Below are positions 46,958 through 56,235 of a DNA stretch of 64,000 nt, piece after piece (position 1 is the stretch's first letter; the number at the start of each line of letters is the position of its first letter). The stretch comes from Blastocatellia bacterium (GTDB taxonomy: Bacteria; Acidobacteriota; Blastocatellia; UBA7656; JADIYM01), in assembly GCA_016705245.1 (NCBI GenBank), contig JADIYM010000009.1, positions 186,001-250,000 on the forward strand. Reading direction: 5' to 3'. The position numbers and the translations under genes were made by a program. Under the pieces are notes generated by a model that saw nothing but the letters and a program-made list of their open reading frames with translations, did not search any database and had not been told where the DNA came from.

Positions 46958-49240
46958 ATGCAACGCCGCACACTCGCACTCGTGCTCGGTCTACTTCTTG
47001 CCGGTCCGGTTCTCGCGACGCCTGCGTCAACGGCGGGAGGGCCAGCAGCGCCGCGGATTGCCGCGCTCAGCGTGGACCGCTCGCCACTCGCTGGCGGTGT
47101 CGAGGTCGTGGTCGACGGCGCGAACTTCACGCCGGACGTTGAAGTCTCGCTCGGCGAAGCCGTGGTCGGGACTGTCGAGCTCGAAAGTTCTGCGCGCCTG
47201 CGGTTTACCGTGCCTCCGATGCGTTATGCCGGAGGCAGGACGCTCTCGATTCGGACGGCGGCGGGCGTCGCGCAGACGAGATTCCACGTCCTCGCGCAGC
47301 CGCTCGAGGAGCTGTCGTACGGCTACATCACGTCCGTCGGGGGCGGGGTTCCCTACCTCGGCGACGGCGGCCCGGCCACGGCGCAGGGTGTCGGCCTCGG
47401 TCCGACTGGACTCGCCGTCGACGCCGATGGAAACATTTTCGTGAGCGACGGCTTGAACCATCGCGTGCGCCGGATCGACGCGTTGACCCGCGAGATCACG
47501 ACTTACGCGGGGACTGGCACTCCGGGCTTCAGCGGCGACGGCGGGCCTGCGATCACGGCGGAACTGAACAACCCGCAGGGGCTCACGATTGACACGGACG
47601 GCGCGCTCCTGATCGCCGACTGGCTCAACTTCCGGGTCCGGCGCGTAGACCCGGTGACACGACGCATCGAGACCGTCAACCTCGGAGCGTTTCTGAACCC
47701 CGTCGACCTGGCCGTCGCGTCCGATGGGTCTCTATTCGTATCGAGTTACTACTTCACGGACTTCGAGGACGGCCAGCTCGTGCGCATCCATCGTCCTTCG
47801 GGGGAGACCGAGATTCTCTACGGTGGCGTTCCGATCTACTTCGGTCGTATCGGAATTGCGAGCGACGAGCAGGGCCGCGTCCTCATGTCGCTCGGCGAAT
47901 CCGCGCAGATAGGCCGCTACGACGTCGACACGGGCGCGACGGAGGTCCTCGTCGATTTCAGCGAGAGTCTGTACGGACCCATGGATATTCTGCCCGACGG
48001 TCCCGGGCACTGCCTGGTGGCAAGCAGCTATGAGCCCGTGGTGAACCGGTTTGCGTTCGCGACGGGCGAGGTCACGCGCGTGGCCGGAACAGGAGAGTAC
48101 GGAACGAGTGGCGATGGCGGACCAGCCGTGGATGCGACGTTCGACTACCCGGTGGCGATCGCCTTCGCCTCCGACGGGAGCCTGCTGATTGCCGACTGGT
48201 TCGGCACACGTGTCCGGCGCGTCGATGGCGCGGGGATCATCGGCACGCTCGCCGGCAGCGGACGAATCGTTCCGGACGAGACTTCAGGTCCGGCGACGAG
48301 CACTTCGTTGGCGGCCGAGTTCGTCGCGGCCGACGTCGACGGGAACGTGTTCCTCTCGCAGGGCCACCGCGTGCTCCGCATCGACACGGTGAACGGGGAA
48401 CTGTCGCTCGTGGCCGGGACAGGCGAGGAGGGCTTCGGAGGCGACGGCGGCCCGGCGACGGAGGCGTTGCTCTCGCGGCCGGCCGGACTTGCGGTCGACG
48501 CGGATGGCAACGTGTACGTGGCCGATTCCGGAAATCGACGCGTCCGTAGGATCGACGCTGCGACGGGCAACATCATCACTGTAGCGGGGGGCGTTTCACG
48601 TTCGGCAGCGCCGGCCGACGTCCCGTTCGCGCTCTTCGATCCGCGGGGACTGGCCCTGGACGGCCGGAAGCTCCTCTACATTGTCGACGGGACAACGCCT
48701 GCTCGTGTCATGAAGCTGGACGTTCGAAACGGCCGTCTGAAGGTCGCTGCGACGATTCCCGGTCAGGGCTACTATGCGCGGCACATCGCGATTGGCCCGT
48801 CCGGACAAGTCGCGGTCAGCGGCTACGGTGAGATCTGGCGCGTAAACCCGGGGACCGGCGCCGTGAAGGTCATCGCAGGGATTGAAGACTACCCCGGTTC
48901 GAGCGGCGACGGCGGTCCGGCTCGCGACGCACGCGTGAGCGCGTACGGACTCGTGTACACCGACCGCGGGAACCTCGTGGTTTCCAATGTCTATTCCCAG
49001 ATTCCGCCCTTGGACATGTTGAGCAGCGCGCTTCGCGTCATCCTGAAACGCCGGAAGACCATCCACTTCTACGCGGGAGACCGGTGGGGGAACGGCGAGT
49101 ATTTCGGCGACGGAGGGCCGGTGACCGAGGCTCGGTTTTCGCCGTCGGGACTGGCGGCGGATGGTGACGGCAACCTGTACATCGCCGACGCTGGAAACGG
49201 GAGGATTCGCGTGGTGCGTGGCGTGCTGAACGACCTGTGA
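46958..49240 (+). CDS. Exported NHL-repeat beta-propeller protein with IPT/TIG domain
   Basis: 760 residues from ATG 46958 (GGAG seven bases upstream). Signal peptide at residues 1-20 (LALVLGLLLAGPVLATP). An IPT/TIG-like Ig domain covers about residues 30-110 (DRSPLAGGVEVVVDGANFTP). Then come NHL units with the recurring GLAVDADGNIFVSDGLNHRV and GTGTPGFSGDGGPAITAELN patterns, repeated at about residues 150, 205, 380, 490 and 720, enough for two propellers. Such proteins are secreted or periplasmic binding scaffolds. No catalytic domain. Flanked by R3 palindromes on both sides. Confidence 0.88.
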   Translation: MQRRTLALVLGLLLAGPVLATPASTAGGPAAPRIAALSVDRSPLAGGVEVVVDGANFTPDVEVSLGEAVVGTVELESSARLRFTVPPMRYAGGRTLSIRTAAGVAQTRFHVLAQPLEELSYGYITSVGGGVPYLGDGGPATAQGVGLGPTGLAVDADGNIFVSDGLNHRVRRIDALTREITTYAGTGTPGFSGDGGPAITAELNNPQGLTIDTDGALLIADWLNFRVRRVDPVTRRIETVNLGAFLNPVDLAVASDGSLFVSSYYFTDFEDGQLVRIHRPSGETEILYGGVPIYFGRIGIASDEQGRVLMSLGESAQIGRYDVDTGATEVLVDFSESLYGPMDILPDGPGHCLVASSYEPVVNRFAFATGEVTRVAGTGEYGTSGDGGPAVDATFDYPVAIAFASDGSLLIADWFGTRVRRVDGAGIIGTLAGSGRIVPDETSGPATSTSLAAEFVAADVDGNVFLSQGHRVLRIDTVNGELSLVAGTGEEGFGGDGGPATEALLSRPAGLAVDADGNVYVADSGNRRVRRIDAATGNIITVAGGVSRSAAPADVPFALFDPRGLALDGRKLLYIVDGTTPARVMKLDVRNGRLKVAATIPGQGYYARHIAIGPSGQVAVSGYGEIWRVNPGTGAVKVIAGIEDYPGSSGDGGPARDARVSAYGLVYTDRGNLVVSNVYSQIPPLDMLSSALRVILKRRKTIHFYAGDRWGNGEYFGDGGPVTEARFSPSGLAADGDGNLYIADAGNGRIRVVRGVLNDL

Positions 49241-49253
49241 GCGATGAAATCAA

Positions 49254-49371
49254 TGCGCGAAGCGCTTTGGAGTGCGGCGTGAATCGCCGCTTTGGTTTCT
49301 TTGAGGGTTGATGGATTCCACGGACAATCCAAAGCGGCGCTTCGCGCCGCACTCCAAGGCGCTTCGCGCAA
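49254..49371. repeat. R3 palindromic repeat, copy 3
   Basis: ATGCGCGAAGCGCTTTGGAG and GGCGCTTCGCGCCGCACTCC with the terminal GCGCTTCGCGCA; loop contains GGTTGATGGATTCC. Immediately upstream of a small membrane protein gene. Confidence 0.88.
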
Positions 49372-49394
49372 CGGTCGAGGAGGAACCTGATCAG

Positions 49395-49778
49395 ATGAAA
49401 TTTGCCCAGCGCGTGTATCAGATTGCGGGGCTGTATGGCCTCGTCGCCCTCTTGCCCATGTACTTCATGGAGGACAAGACGGGGCGCGATTTTCCGCCGG
49501 CGATCACGCACCCGGAGTATTACTACGGATTCATCGGGGTGGCCGTCGCGTGGCAGGTGGCGTTCCTGATCATGTCGAGGGATCCGGTGCGGTACCGGCT
49601 GCTGATGATCCCGGCGGTGATCGAGAAGTTCAGCTTCGGGATCGCGGTGATCGTGTTGTTCGGGTTTGGGCGAGTGAACGAGCTGATGCTCGCCGCGGCG
49701 GTGGTGGACCTGGTGCTGGGGACGCTGTTTGCGGTGGCGTATGTGAAGACTCGCGACACCGGCGAAGAATTGCCGTAG
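49395..49778 (+). CDS. Small integral membrane protein
   Basis: 127 residues from ATG 49395 with GGAGGAACC upstream. Four hydrophobic segments: IAGLYGLVALLPMYF near residue 10, GFIGVAVAWQVAFLIM near 47, LMIPAVIEKFSFGIAVIVLF near 70 and MLAAAVVDLVLGTLFAVAYV near 98. No family recognised with certainty. It follows an R3 palindrome and is convergent with typA. Confidence 0.75.
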   Translation: MKFAQRVYQIAGLYGLVALLPMYFMEDKTGRDFPPAITHPEYYYGFIGVAVAWQVAFLIMSRDPVRYRLLMIPAVIEKFSFGIAVIVLFGFGRVNELMLAAAVVDLVLGTLFAVAYVKTRDTGEELP

Positions 49779-49850
49779 GCGTACGGAGAGCACAGAGGCC
49801 CGGAGCTCACTGAGATCTCGACGGTTGGCGCTCGCGATGGCCTAGCGTCG

Positions 49851-49880
49851 GATCAGTACCGCGAGCGAGCGGTACTGATC
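49851..49880. terminator. Perfect hairpin between convergent genes
   Basis: GATCAGTACCGC and GCGGTACTGATC form a perfect 12-base stem with a GAGCGA loop. It lies between the stops of the convergent membrane-protein gene and typA, 24 bases from the latter. No T tract follows on either strand, so it may be a weak bidirectional terminator or another REP; its sequence resembles the tip of R4. Confidence 0.5.
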
Positions 49881-49903
49881 TCCGTCAGTCTCTGGTGACT
49901 CGG

Positions 49904-51727
<1,824 letters not shown>

Positions 51728-51802
51728 ACGGAAAAAGCCTTGGAAAAGCGATGAGCACCGGTGCGGGTACCGGTGCTCATCTCGGTGATCGGGATCTTCG
51801 AA

Positions 51803-53212
51803 CTAGCAGTCGAAGTACATTGCGAACTCGAGCGGGTGAGGACGCATTCGGATCGGCTCGACTTCCTTCTCGCGCTTGTACGCGATCCAGCGCTCGATGA
51901 GCGTCGGCGTGAAGACGTCGCCCTTGAGCAGGAACTCGTGGTCGGCTTCGAGCGCGTCGAGCGCCCTCTCGAGGGAGCCCGGGAGCTCCTTCACGTGGGC
52001 CAGCTCCTCCGGCGACATATCGTAGATGTCCTTGTCGAGCGGGTCGCCGGGGTCGATCCGGTTCTGGATGCCGTCGAGGCCGGCGAGCAGCATCGCGGAG
52101 AACGCGAGGTACGGATTGCAGGACGCGTCCGGGAAGCGCACTTCCACGCGCTTCGCCTTCGGCGACTGCGAATACATCGGGATGCGGCACGCGGCCGAAC
52201 GGTTCCGGCGCGAGTAGGCGAGTCGTGTCGGCGCTTCGTAGCCCGGCACGAGCCGCTTGTAGCTGTTCGTCGTCGGCGCGGCGAACGCCGCGAGCGCCGG
52301 CGCATGGCGAAGGATGCCGCCGATGTAATGGAGCGCCATCTCGGACAGCCCCGCGTATTTGTCGCCGGCGAACAGCGGCTCGCCGCCCTTCCAGAGCGAC
52401 TGGTGGCAGTGCATTCCCGAGCCGTTGTCGCCGAAGATCGGCTTTGGCATGAAGGTCGCGGCCTTGCCGTAGTAGTACGCCGTGTTGCGGACGATGTACT
52501 TGAACAGCATGACGTTGTCGGCGGTGCCAAGCAGCGTCCCGAACCGGAAGTCGATTTCGCACTGTCCGCCCGAGGCCACTTCGTGGTGGTGGCACTCCGG
52601 CTCGATGCCGACGTCCTGGAGGTTCTGGGAGATGTCGGAGCGCAGGTCGTGGAGCGAGTCCGCCGGCGGAAGCGGCACGTAGCCTTCCTTCTGGCGGATC
52701 CGGTAGCCGAGATTCTCTTCGGCCCTTCCCGAGTTCCAGTGTCCCTCGCCGCTGTCGAGATCGTATCCCGACGACTCGGGACGGTTGTGGTACGACGCCT
52801 TGTCGAAGATGAAGAACTCGGCTTCGGGACCGAAGAAACAGCCTTCGGCGATTCCCGTGAAGTTGAGGTAGGCCTCCGCGCGCCGGGCGACCGAGCGCGG
52901 ATCGAGGCCGTAGCCTTCTTTGGTCAGCGGGTCAACTATGTTCGCGAACAGGCAGAGCGTGGGCTCTTCGAAAAACGGATCCACCCAGAAGCGCGTCGGA
53001 TCGGGGATCATCAGCATGTCCGACTCGTTGATCGACGCCCAGCCGCGAAGGCTGGATGCGTCAAAGCCGAGGCCTTCTTCGAAGGTGCTCTCGTTGATCT
53101 GCGAGATCGGGAATGTGAGGTGATGCCACGAGCCGGGAAGGTCGGTGAACCGGATGTCGACGAACTTCACCTGCTGGTCGACGGCGAAATGCATGACCGT
53201 CTTTGCGTCCAT
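51803..53212 (-). CDS. glnA: Glutamine synthetase type I
   Basis: 469 residues, the usual GSI-beta length. Conserved text includes SSLRGWASINESDMLMIPDP in the beta-grasp domain, FGPEAEFFIFDKA with metal-ligand glutamates near residue 130, MHCHQSLWKGG near 270 and NRSAACRIP near 343. Tyr397 in LDKDIYDMSPEE matches the adenylylation site, so reversible modification by GlnE is expected. Makes glutamine from glutamate, ammonia and ATP in the cytosol. The upstream gap to the Nudix gene is about 160 bases and should hold the promoter. Confidence 0.97.
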   Translation of the reverse strand: MDAKTVMHFAVDQQVKFVDIRFTDLPGSWHHLTFPISQINESTFEEGLGFDASSLRGWASINESDMLMIPDPTRFWVDPFFEEPTLCLFANIVDPLTKEGYGLDPRSVARRAEAYLNFTGIAEGCFFGPEAEFFIFDKASYHNRPESSGYDLDSGEGHWNSGRAEENLGYRIRQKEGYVPLPPADSLHDLRSDISQNLQDVGIEPECHHHEVASGGQCEIDFRFGTLLGTADNVMLFKYIVRNTAYYYGKAATFMPKPIFGDNGSGMHCHQSLWKGGEPLFAGDKYAGLSEMALHYIGGILRHAPALAAFAAPTTNSYKRLVPGYEAPTRLAYSRRNRSAACRIPMYSQSPKAKRVEVRFPDASCNPYLAFSAMLLAGLDGIQNRIDPGDPLDKDIYDMSPEELAHVKELPGSLERALDALEADHEFLLKGDVFTPTLIERWIAYKREKEVEPIRMRPHPLEFAMYFDC

Positions 53213-53374
53213 GTGTGTCGCGTTTCCTCCAGGAAGCTGCGGTGTACAGATGCCCGCACGAGAAGAGAAGGCGTGCGGGAGAACAGGGCATTATATGGAC
53301 GGGCATGGGCGAGTCAAGGACCAGAGCGTAAGGCGTACACGAAGGATCAGAACCCCGTGCTAAGGTGGGCGGCC

Positions 53375-53791
53375 ATGGAACGACAAACGCAGGTGGTCGT
53401 GGCGGCGATGATCGAGGGAGAGGACGGGCGCATCCTCATCGCCGAGCGGCCGGTCGGCAAGTTCATGGCCGGGTGGTGGGAGTTCCCGGGCGGCAAGGTC
53501 GAGTTCGGTGAGTCGCCCGAGGACGCGCTGGCGAGGGAAGTCCGCGAGGAGCTCGGGATCGAGATCGTCGTCGGCGATCCCTTCCACGCGGTCAACGTCG
53601 CGCGGAGCGAGACGACGGCGGTCTTCGTGGTGTTCTACTGGTGCCGGTGGACGGGCGGCGAGGTGCAGTTGCTGGATGCAGGCGACATCGCGTGGGTAAC
53701 GGCCGGGGAGCTCGACGACGTGCGGTTCCTCGAGTCGAACCGGGCGGTGGTGGAGAAGCTCAAGGCCCGGGGGAATGCACCCTCTTCCTGA
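53375..53791 (+). CDS. Nudix hydrolase, MutT-like
   Basis: 138 residues from ATG 53375. The Nudix box is GGKVEFGESPEDALAREVRE followed by ELGI (residues about 38-61), matching GX5EX7REUXEEXGU. Size and the N-terminal VVVAAMIEGEDGRILIAERP suggest a MutT/8-oxo-dGTP diphosphatase type enzyme that cleans oxidised nucleotides, though other substrates are possible. Divergent from glnA; an 8-bp repeat hairpin lies 3' of it. Confidence 0.88.
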   Translation: MERQTQVVVAAMIEGEDGRILIAERPVGKFMAGWWEFPGGKVEFGESPEDALAREVREELGIEIVVGDPFHAVNVARSETTAVFVVFYWCRWTGGEVQLLDAGDIAWVTAGELDDVRFLESNRAVVEKLKARGNAPSS

Positions 53792-53804
53792 ATTCCAGTT
53801 CTTC

Positions 53805-53911
53805 CTTGGCGCCTTTGCGCCTTTGCGCCTTTGCGCCTTTGCGTTTTTGCGCCTTTGCGCCTTTGCGCCTTTGCGTGAGATTTCGCGCAAAGGCGCAAAG
53901 GCGCCAAGGAA
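53805..53911. repeat. 8-bp tandem repeat forming one arm of a hairpin
   Basis: GCGCCTTT is repeated eight times (53809-53872; unit five reads GCGTTTTT). The other arm, GCGCAAAGGCGCAAAGGCGC ending CCAAGG at about 53911, complements it. Related in sequence to the R2 family (CGCCTTTGCG), so probably an R2 element whose left arm expanded by slippage. Confidence 0.85.
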
Positions 53912-53923
53912 AAAGGGGAAGGC

Positions 53924-54909
53924 CTACTTCTTCACCCGCACCGCCGCCGGACTCACGCTCTCGACCTCCACCCGCGGCGCCATCGGCCCCGACACGGTGA
54001 TCTGCGGCGTAACCGAAGTCCGGTTCACGTTCCCCGATCCCGAAATTGTCGCCACGATGTCGAGCTCCGTGATCCGCAGCAGCGCCGGCATCGGCCCCTT
54101 CAGCGTTACCGTCACGGTCGCCGGCTCGAATGTCGGTGCACCGGTCACGCCATCCCCGCCCTCGATCGTCACCGGCACCGTGAACTTTCGCGTCCCCTCG
54201 TCCTCCGCGATCTGCACCTTCAGCACAACCCTGTCCCTCACGAGGATGTCGCCGGTCGAGATGTCGACGTCGACCGGTTCGTCGAAAGATGCAGTCCGGT
54301 TGTTCGGGCTCACCGTGGTCGTCGTCACCTTGTCGATCGTGTCGAGAATGGTCTGCGGCCCCGACAGCGTCACCAACTGCGGCTCGGTCGTCGCCGCCGT
54401 AAGCTTGTATCCGTCCGGCAGCGTCCCTGCGAATCGCGGCTCGACGGCCACGACCTTCGTCCGGATCGGGTCGAGGTCACGCGGACCGAGTCGGGCTCGA
54501 TCTTCTTGAGCGACACTCCATCAGGCAGCCCCCGGACCGTCAGCCTCGCAAGCTGCACGCCCTCCGTGAGTTTCGAGAGATCCGCGTGCGCCATCATGTC
54601 GCTCGACCGCGTCGCCACCGCGATGCGCAACTCGCGAAGCAGGTCTTCGGGACCCTGCACAGTCACGCTCACTTCGGTTGGGTCCGTACTCGTCACCGCA
54701 TATTGCGCCGGCAGGCTGTCCAGAGTCACCGCGACGTTCTGAATCGTGATCGGAGCGGCCTGCCGCGTCTGTCCCGCGACCGAGAACCAGATGACGAGCA
54801 CGACCAGAAGCGCGAGCAACTTGAGCTTCACGTCGGCAAAGAAGTAGTCGCGCAAACGCGCCATCAGGCGTGCGCTAAGCGTTCTCTCGGTTTTGTCGTT
54901 GGTTGCCAA
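53924..54909 (-). CDS. cdaR: CdaR/YbbR-domain regulator of CdaA (one frameshift)
   Basis: About 328 residues after repair of an indel near 54478. I used the TTG at 54909, with ATG 54864 (MARLRDYFFADVKLKLLALL) as an alternative. One N-terminal membrane helix (LLALLVVLVIWFSVAG) anchors three YbbR beta domains outside the membrane: VTLDSLPAQYAVTSTDPTEV, FAGTLPDGYKLTAATTEPQL and FTVPVTIEGGDGVTGAPTFE. CdaR modulates the diadenylate cyclase, whose gene is 27 bases upstream. The rest of the frame is clean, so the break may be sequence error. Confidence 0.85.
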
Positions 54910-54936
54910 GTCGTTCTCGTTCGGAGTCGAGCGGCC

Positions 54937-55827
54937 TTATCCGCCGGACGACACCTCGCTAGCCATCTCGGCGGTCGTCTCGATGTCGGGCTGCTTGCGA
55001 CGGCGTCGACGCTTTCCCTTCACGGGGATGACGTTTCCGATCGGTCCGCGCGGTGTGAACGCGCGCCGCAGCGACTCGCGCAGACGCGCACTGTCGAGGT
55101 TTCGCGCGATTGCGCCGCTCGAGACGAAGCTGATCGTGCCCGTCTCTTCCGACACGACGACCGCCACAGCGTCGCCGTCCTCCGTGATGCCGATCGCGGC
55201 GCGGTGGCGCGTGCCGAGCTCCTTCGAGAGCCTCGGGTTGAGCGTCAACGGCAGGAAGCACCCGGCGGCGGCGATTCGGTCGCCGCGGATGATCACGGCG
55301 CCGTCGTGCAACGGCGTGTGCGTGTCGAAAATCGTGACGAGCAGGTCATAGGTCAACACGGCATCCATCTTCACGCCGAGGTCGATGATGTTCTGCAGTC
55401 CGACTTCGCGTTCGATGACGATGAGCGCGCCGATCTTGCGCGAAGCGAGTCCCGTCGCCGCGAGGACGATCTCGTCGAAGTTGGCGTGCTGGGCCAGGGC
55501 GCGCTCACGCAGACGGACAGGATTTCGAAGCGTCTTGCCGATGTGCATGAGCGCGGCGCGGATTTCGGTCTGGAAGAGGACGATGATGGCGATCGGCGAA
55601 TAATTTAGTGCGTAGGCGAGGATGGCCTGGACGATGCGAAGGTCGAACCACTTCGCCGCCTGGTAGATGAGGGCGATGACGACGATGCCGAACGATACGG
55701 GAACCGCACGCGTCCCGCGCACGAGCTTGAGCAGCTCGTAGACGAGGACGAACACGATGAGAAAGTCGAGCAGATCGCTGTACTCGACGTTCCTGACGAG
55801 CTCCCAGATGTCCGAAAAGGTGAACAC
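54937..55827 (-). CDS. cdaA: Diadenylate cyclase CdaA
   Basis: 296 residues from GTG 55827. Three membrane helices (LIVFVLVYELLKLV, VSFGIVVIALIYQAAKWF, LNYSPIAIIVLFQTE) precede the DAC domain. Active-site motifs are both present: DGAVII near residue 172 and RHRAAIG near 204. It condenses two ATP into c-di-AMP, which controls potassium and osmotic balance and wall homeostasis. The Lys/Arg-rich C-terminal tail (VKGKRRRRRKQPDIE) is longer than usual. Operon with cdaR. Confidence 0.95.
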   Translation of the reverse strand: MFTFSDIWELVRNVEYSDLLDFLIVFVLVYELLKLVRGTRAVPVSFGIVVIALIYQAAKWFDLRIVQAILAYALNYSPIAIIVLFQTEIRAALMHIGKTLRNPVRLRERALAQHANFDEIVLAATGLASRKIGALIVIEREVGLQNIIDLGVKMDAVLTYDLLVTIFDTHTPLHDGAVIIRGDRIAAAGCFLPLTLNPRLSKELGTRHRAAIGITEDGDAVAVVVSEETGTISFVSSGAIARNLDSARLRESLRRAFTPRGPIGNVIPVKGKRRRRRKQPDIETTAEMASEVSSGG

Positions 55828-55902
55828 GGTGCGCCCCCGCTGACAACGGACCCAGAATGCCAGTGTACGTTGCTTCTCGTCATGGCGACAAGTGGTGGAT
55901 TA

Positions 55903-56011
55903 GACAGGATTGCAGGATTAACTGGATTAACACGATCTGTCTGGGTATTTTGGACGGCCTCCCGGTAACCATAGAGAATCCTGTTAATCCTGATAATCCT
56001 CTAATCCTGTC
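55903..56011. repeat. Inverted repeat of GGATTA-type units
   Basis: GACAGGATTGCAGGATTAAC and its approximate complement TTAATCCTGATAATCCTCTA then ATCCTGTC flank a 60-base centre. It lies between cdaA and the tRNA. Similar GGATTA-type intergenic repeats are familiar from other environmental bacterial genomes. Confidence 0.75.
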
Positions 56012-56084
56012 AACTCTCCTCTCTTTGACCTTCAGACGGGGCCGCTGCTACACTCCCGGCGCCTGTATCGGGCTCTTTTCAGAA

Positions 56085-56168
<84 letters not shown>

Positions 56169-56235
56169 TTCGCACCCTGTTCGCTCTCCCGAATCGCGAG
56201 ACAGCAGCACCAATCGAGTGCTGGAGGCCCGCTCC

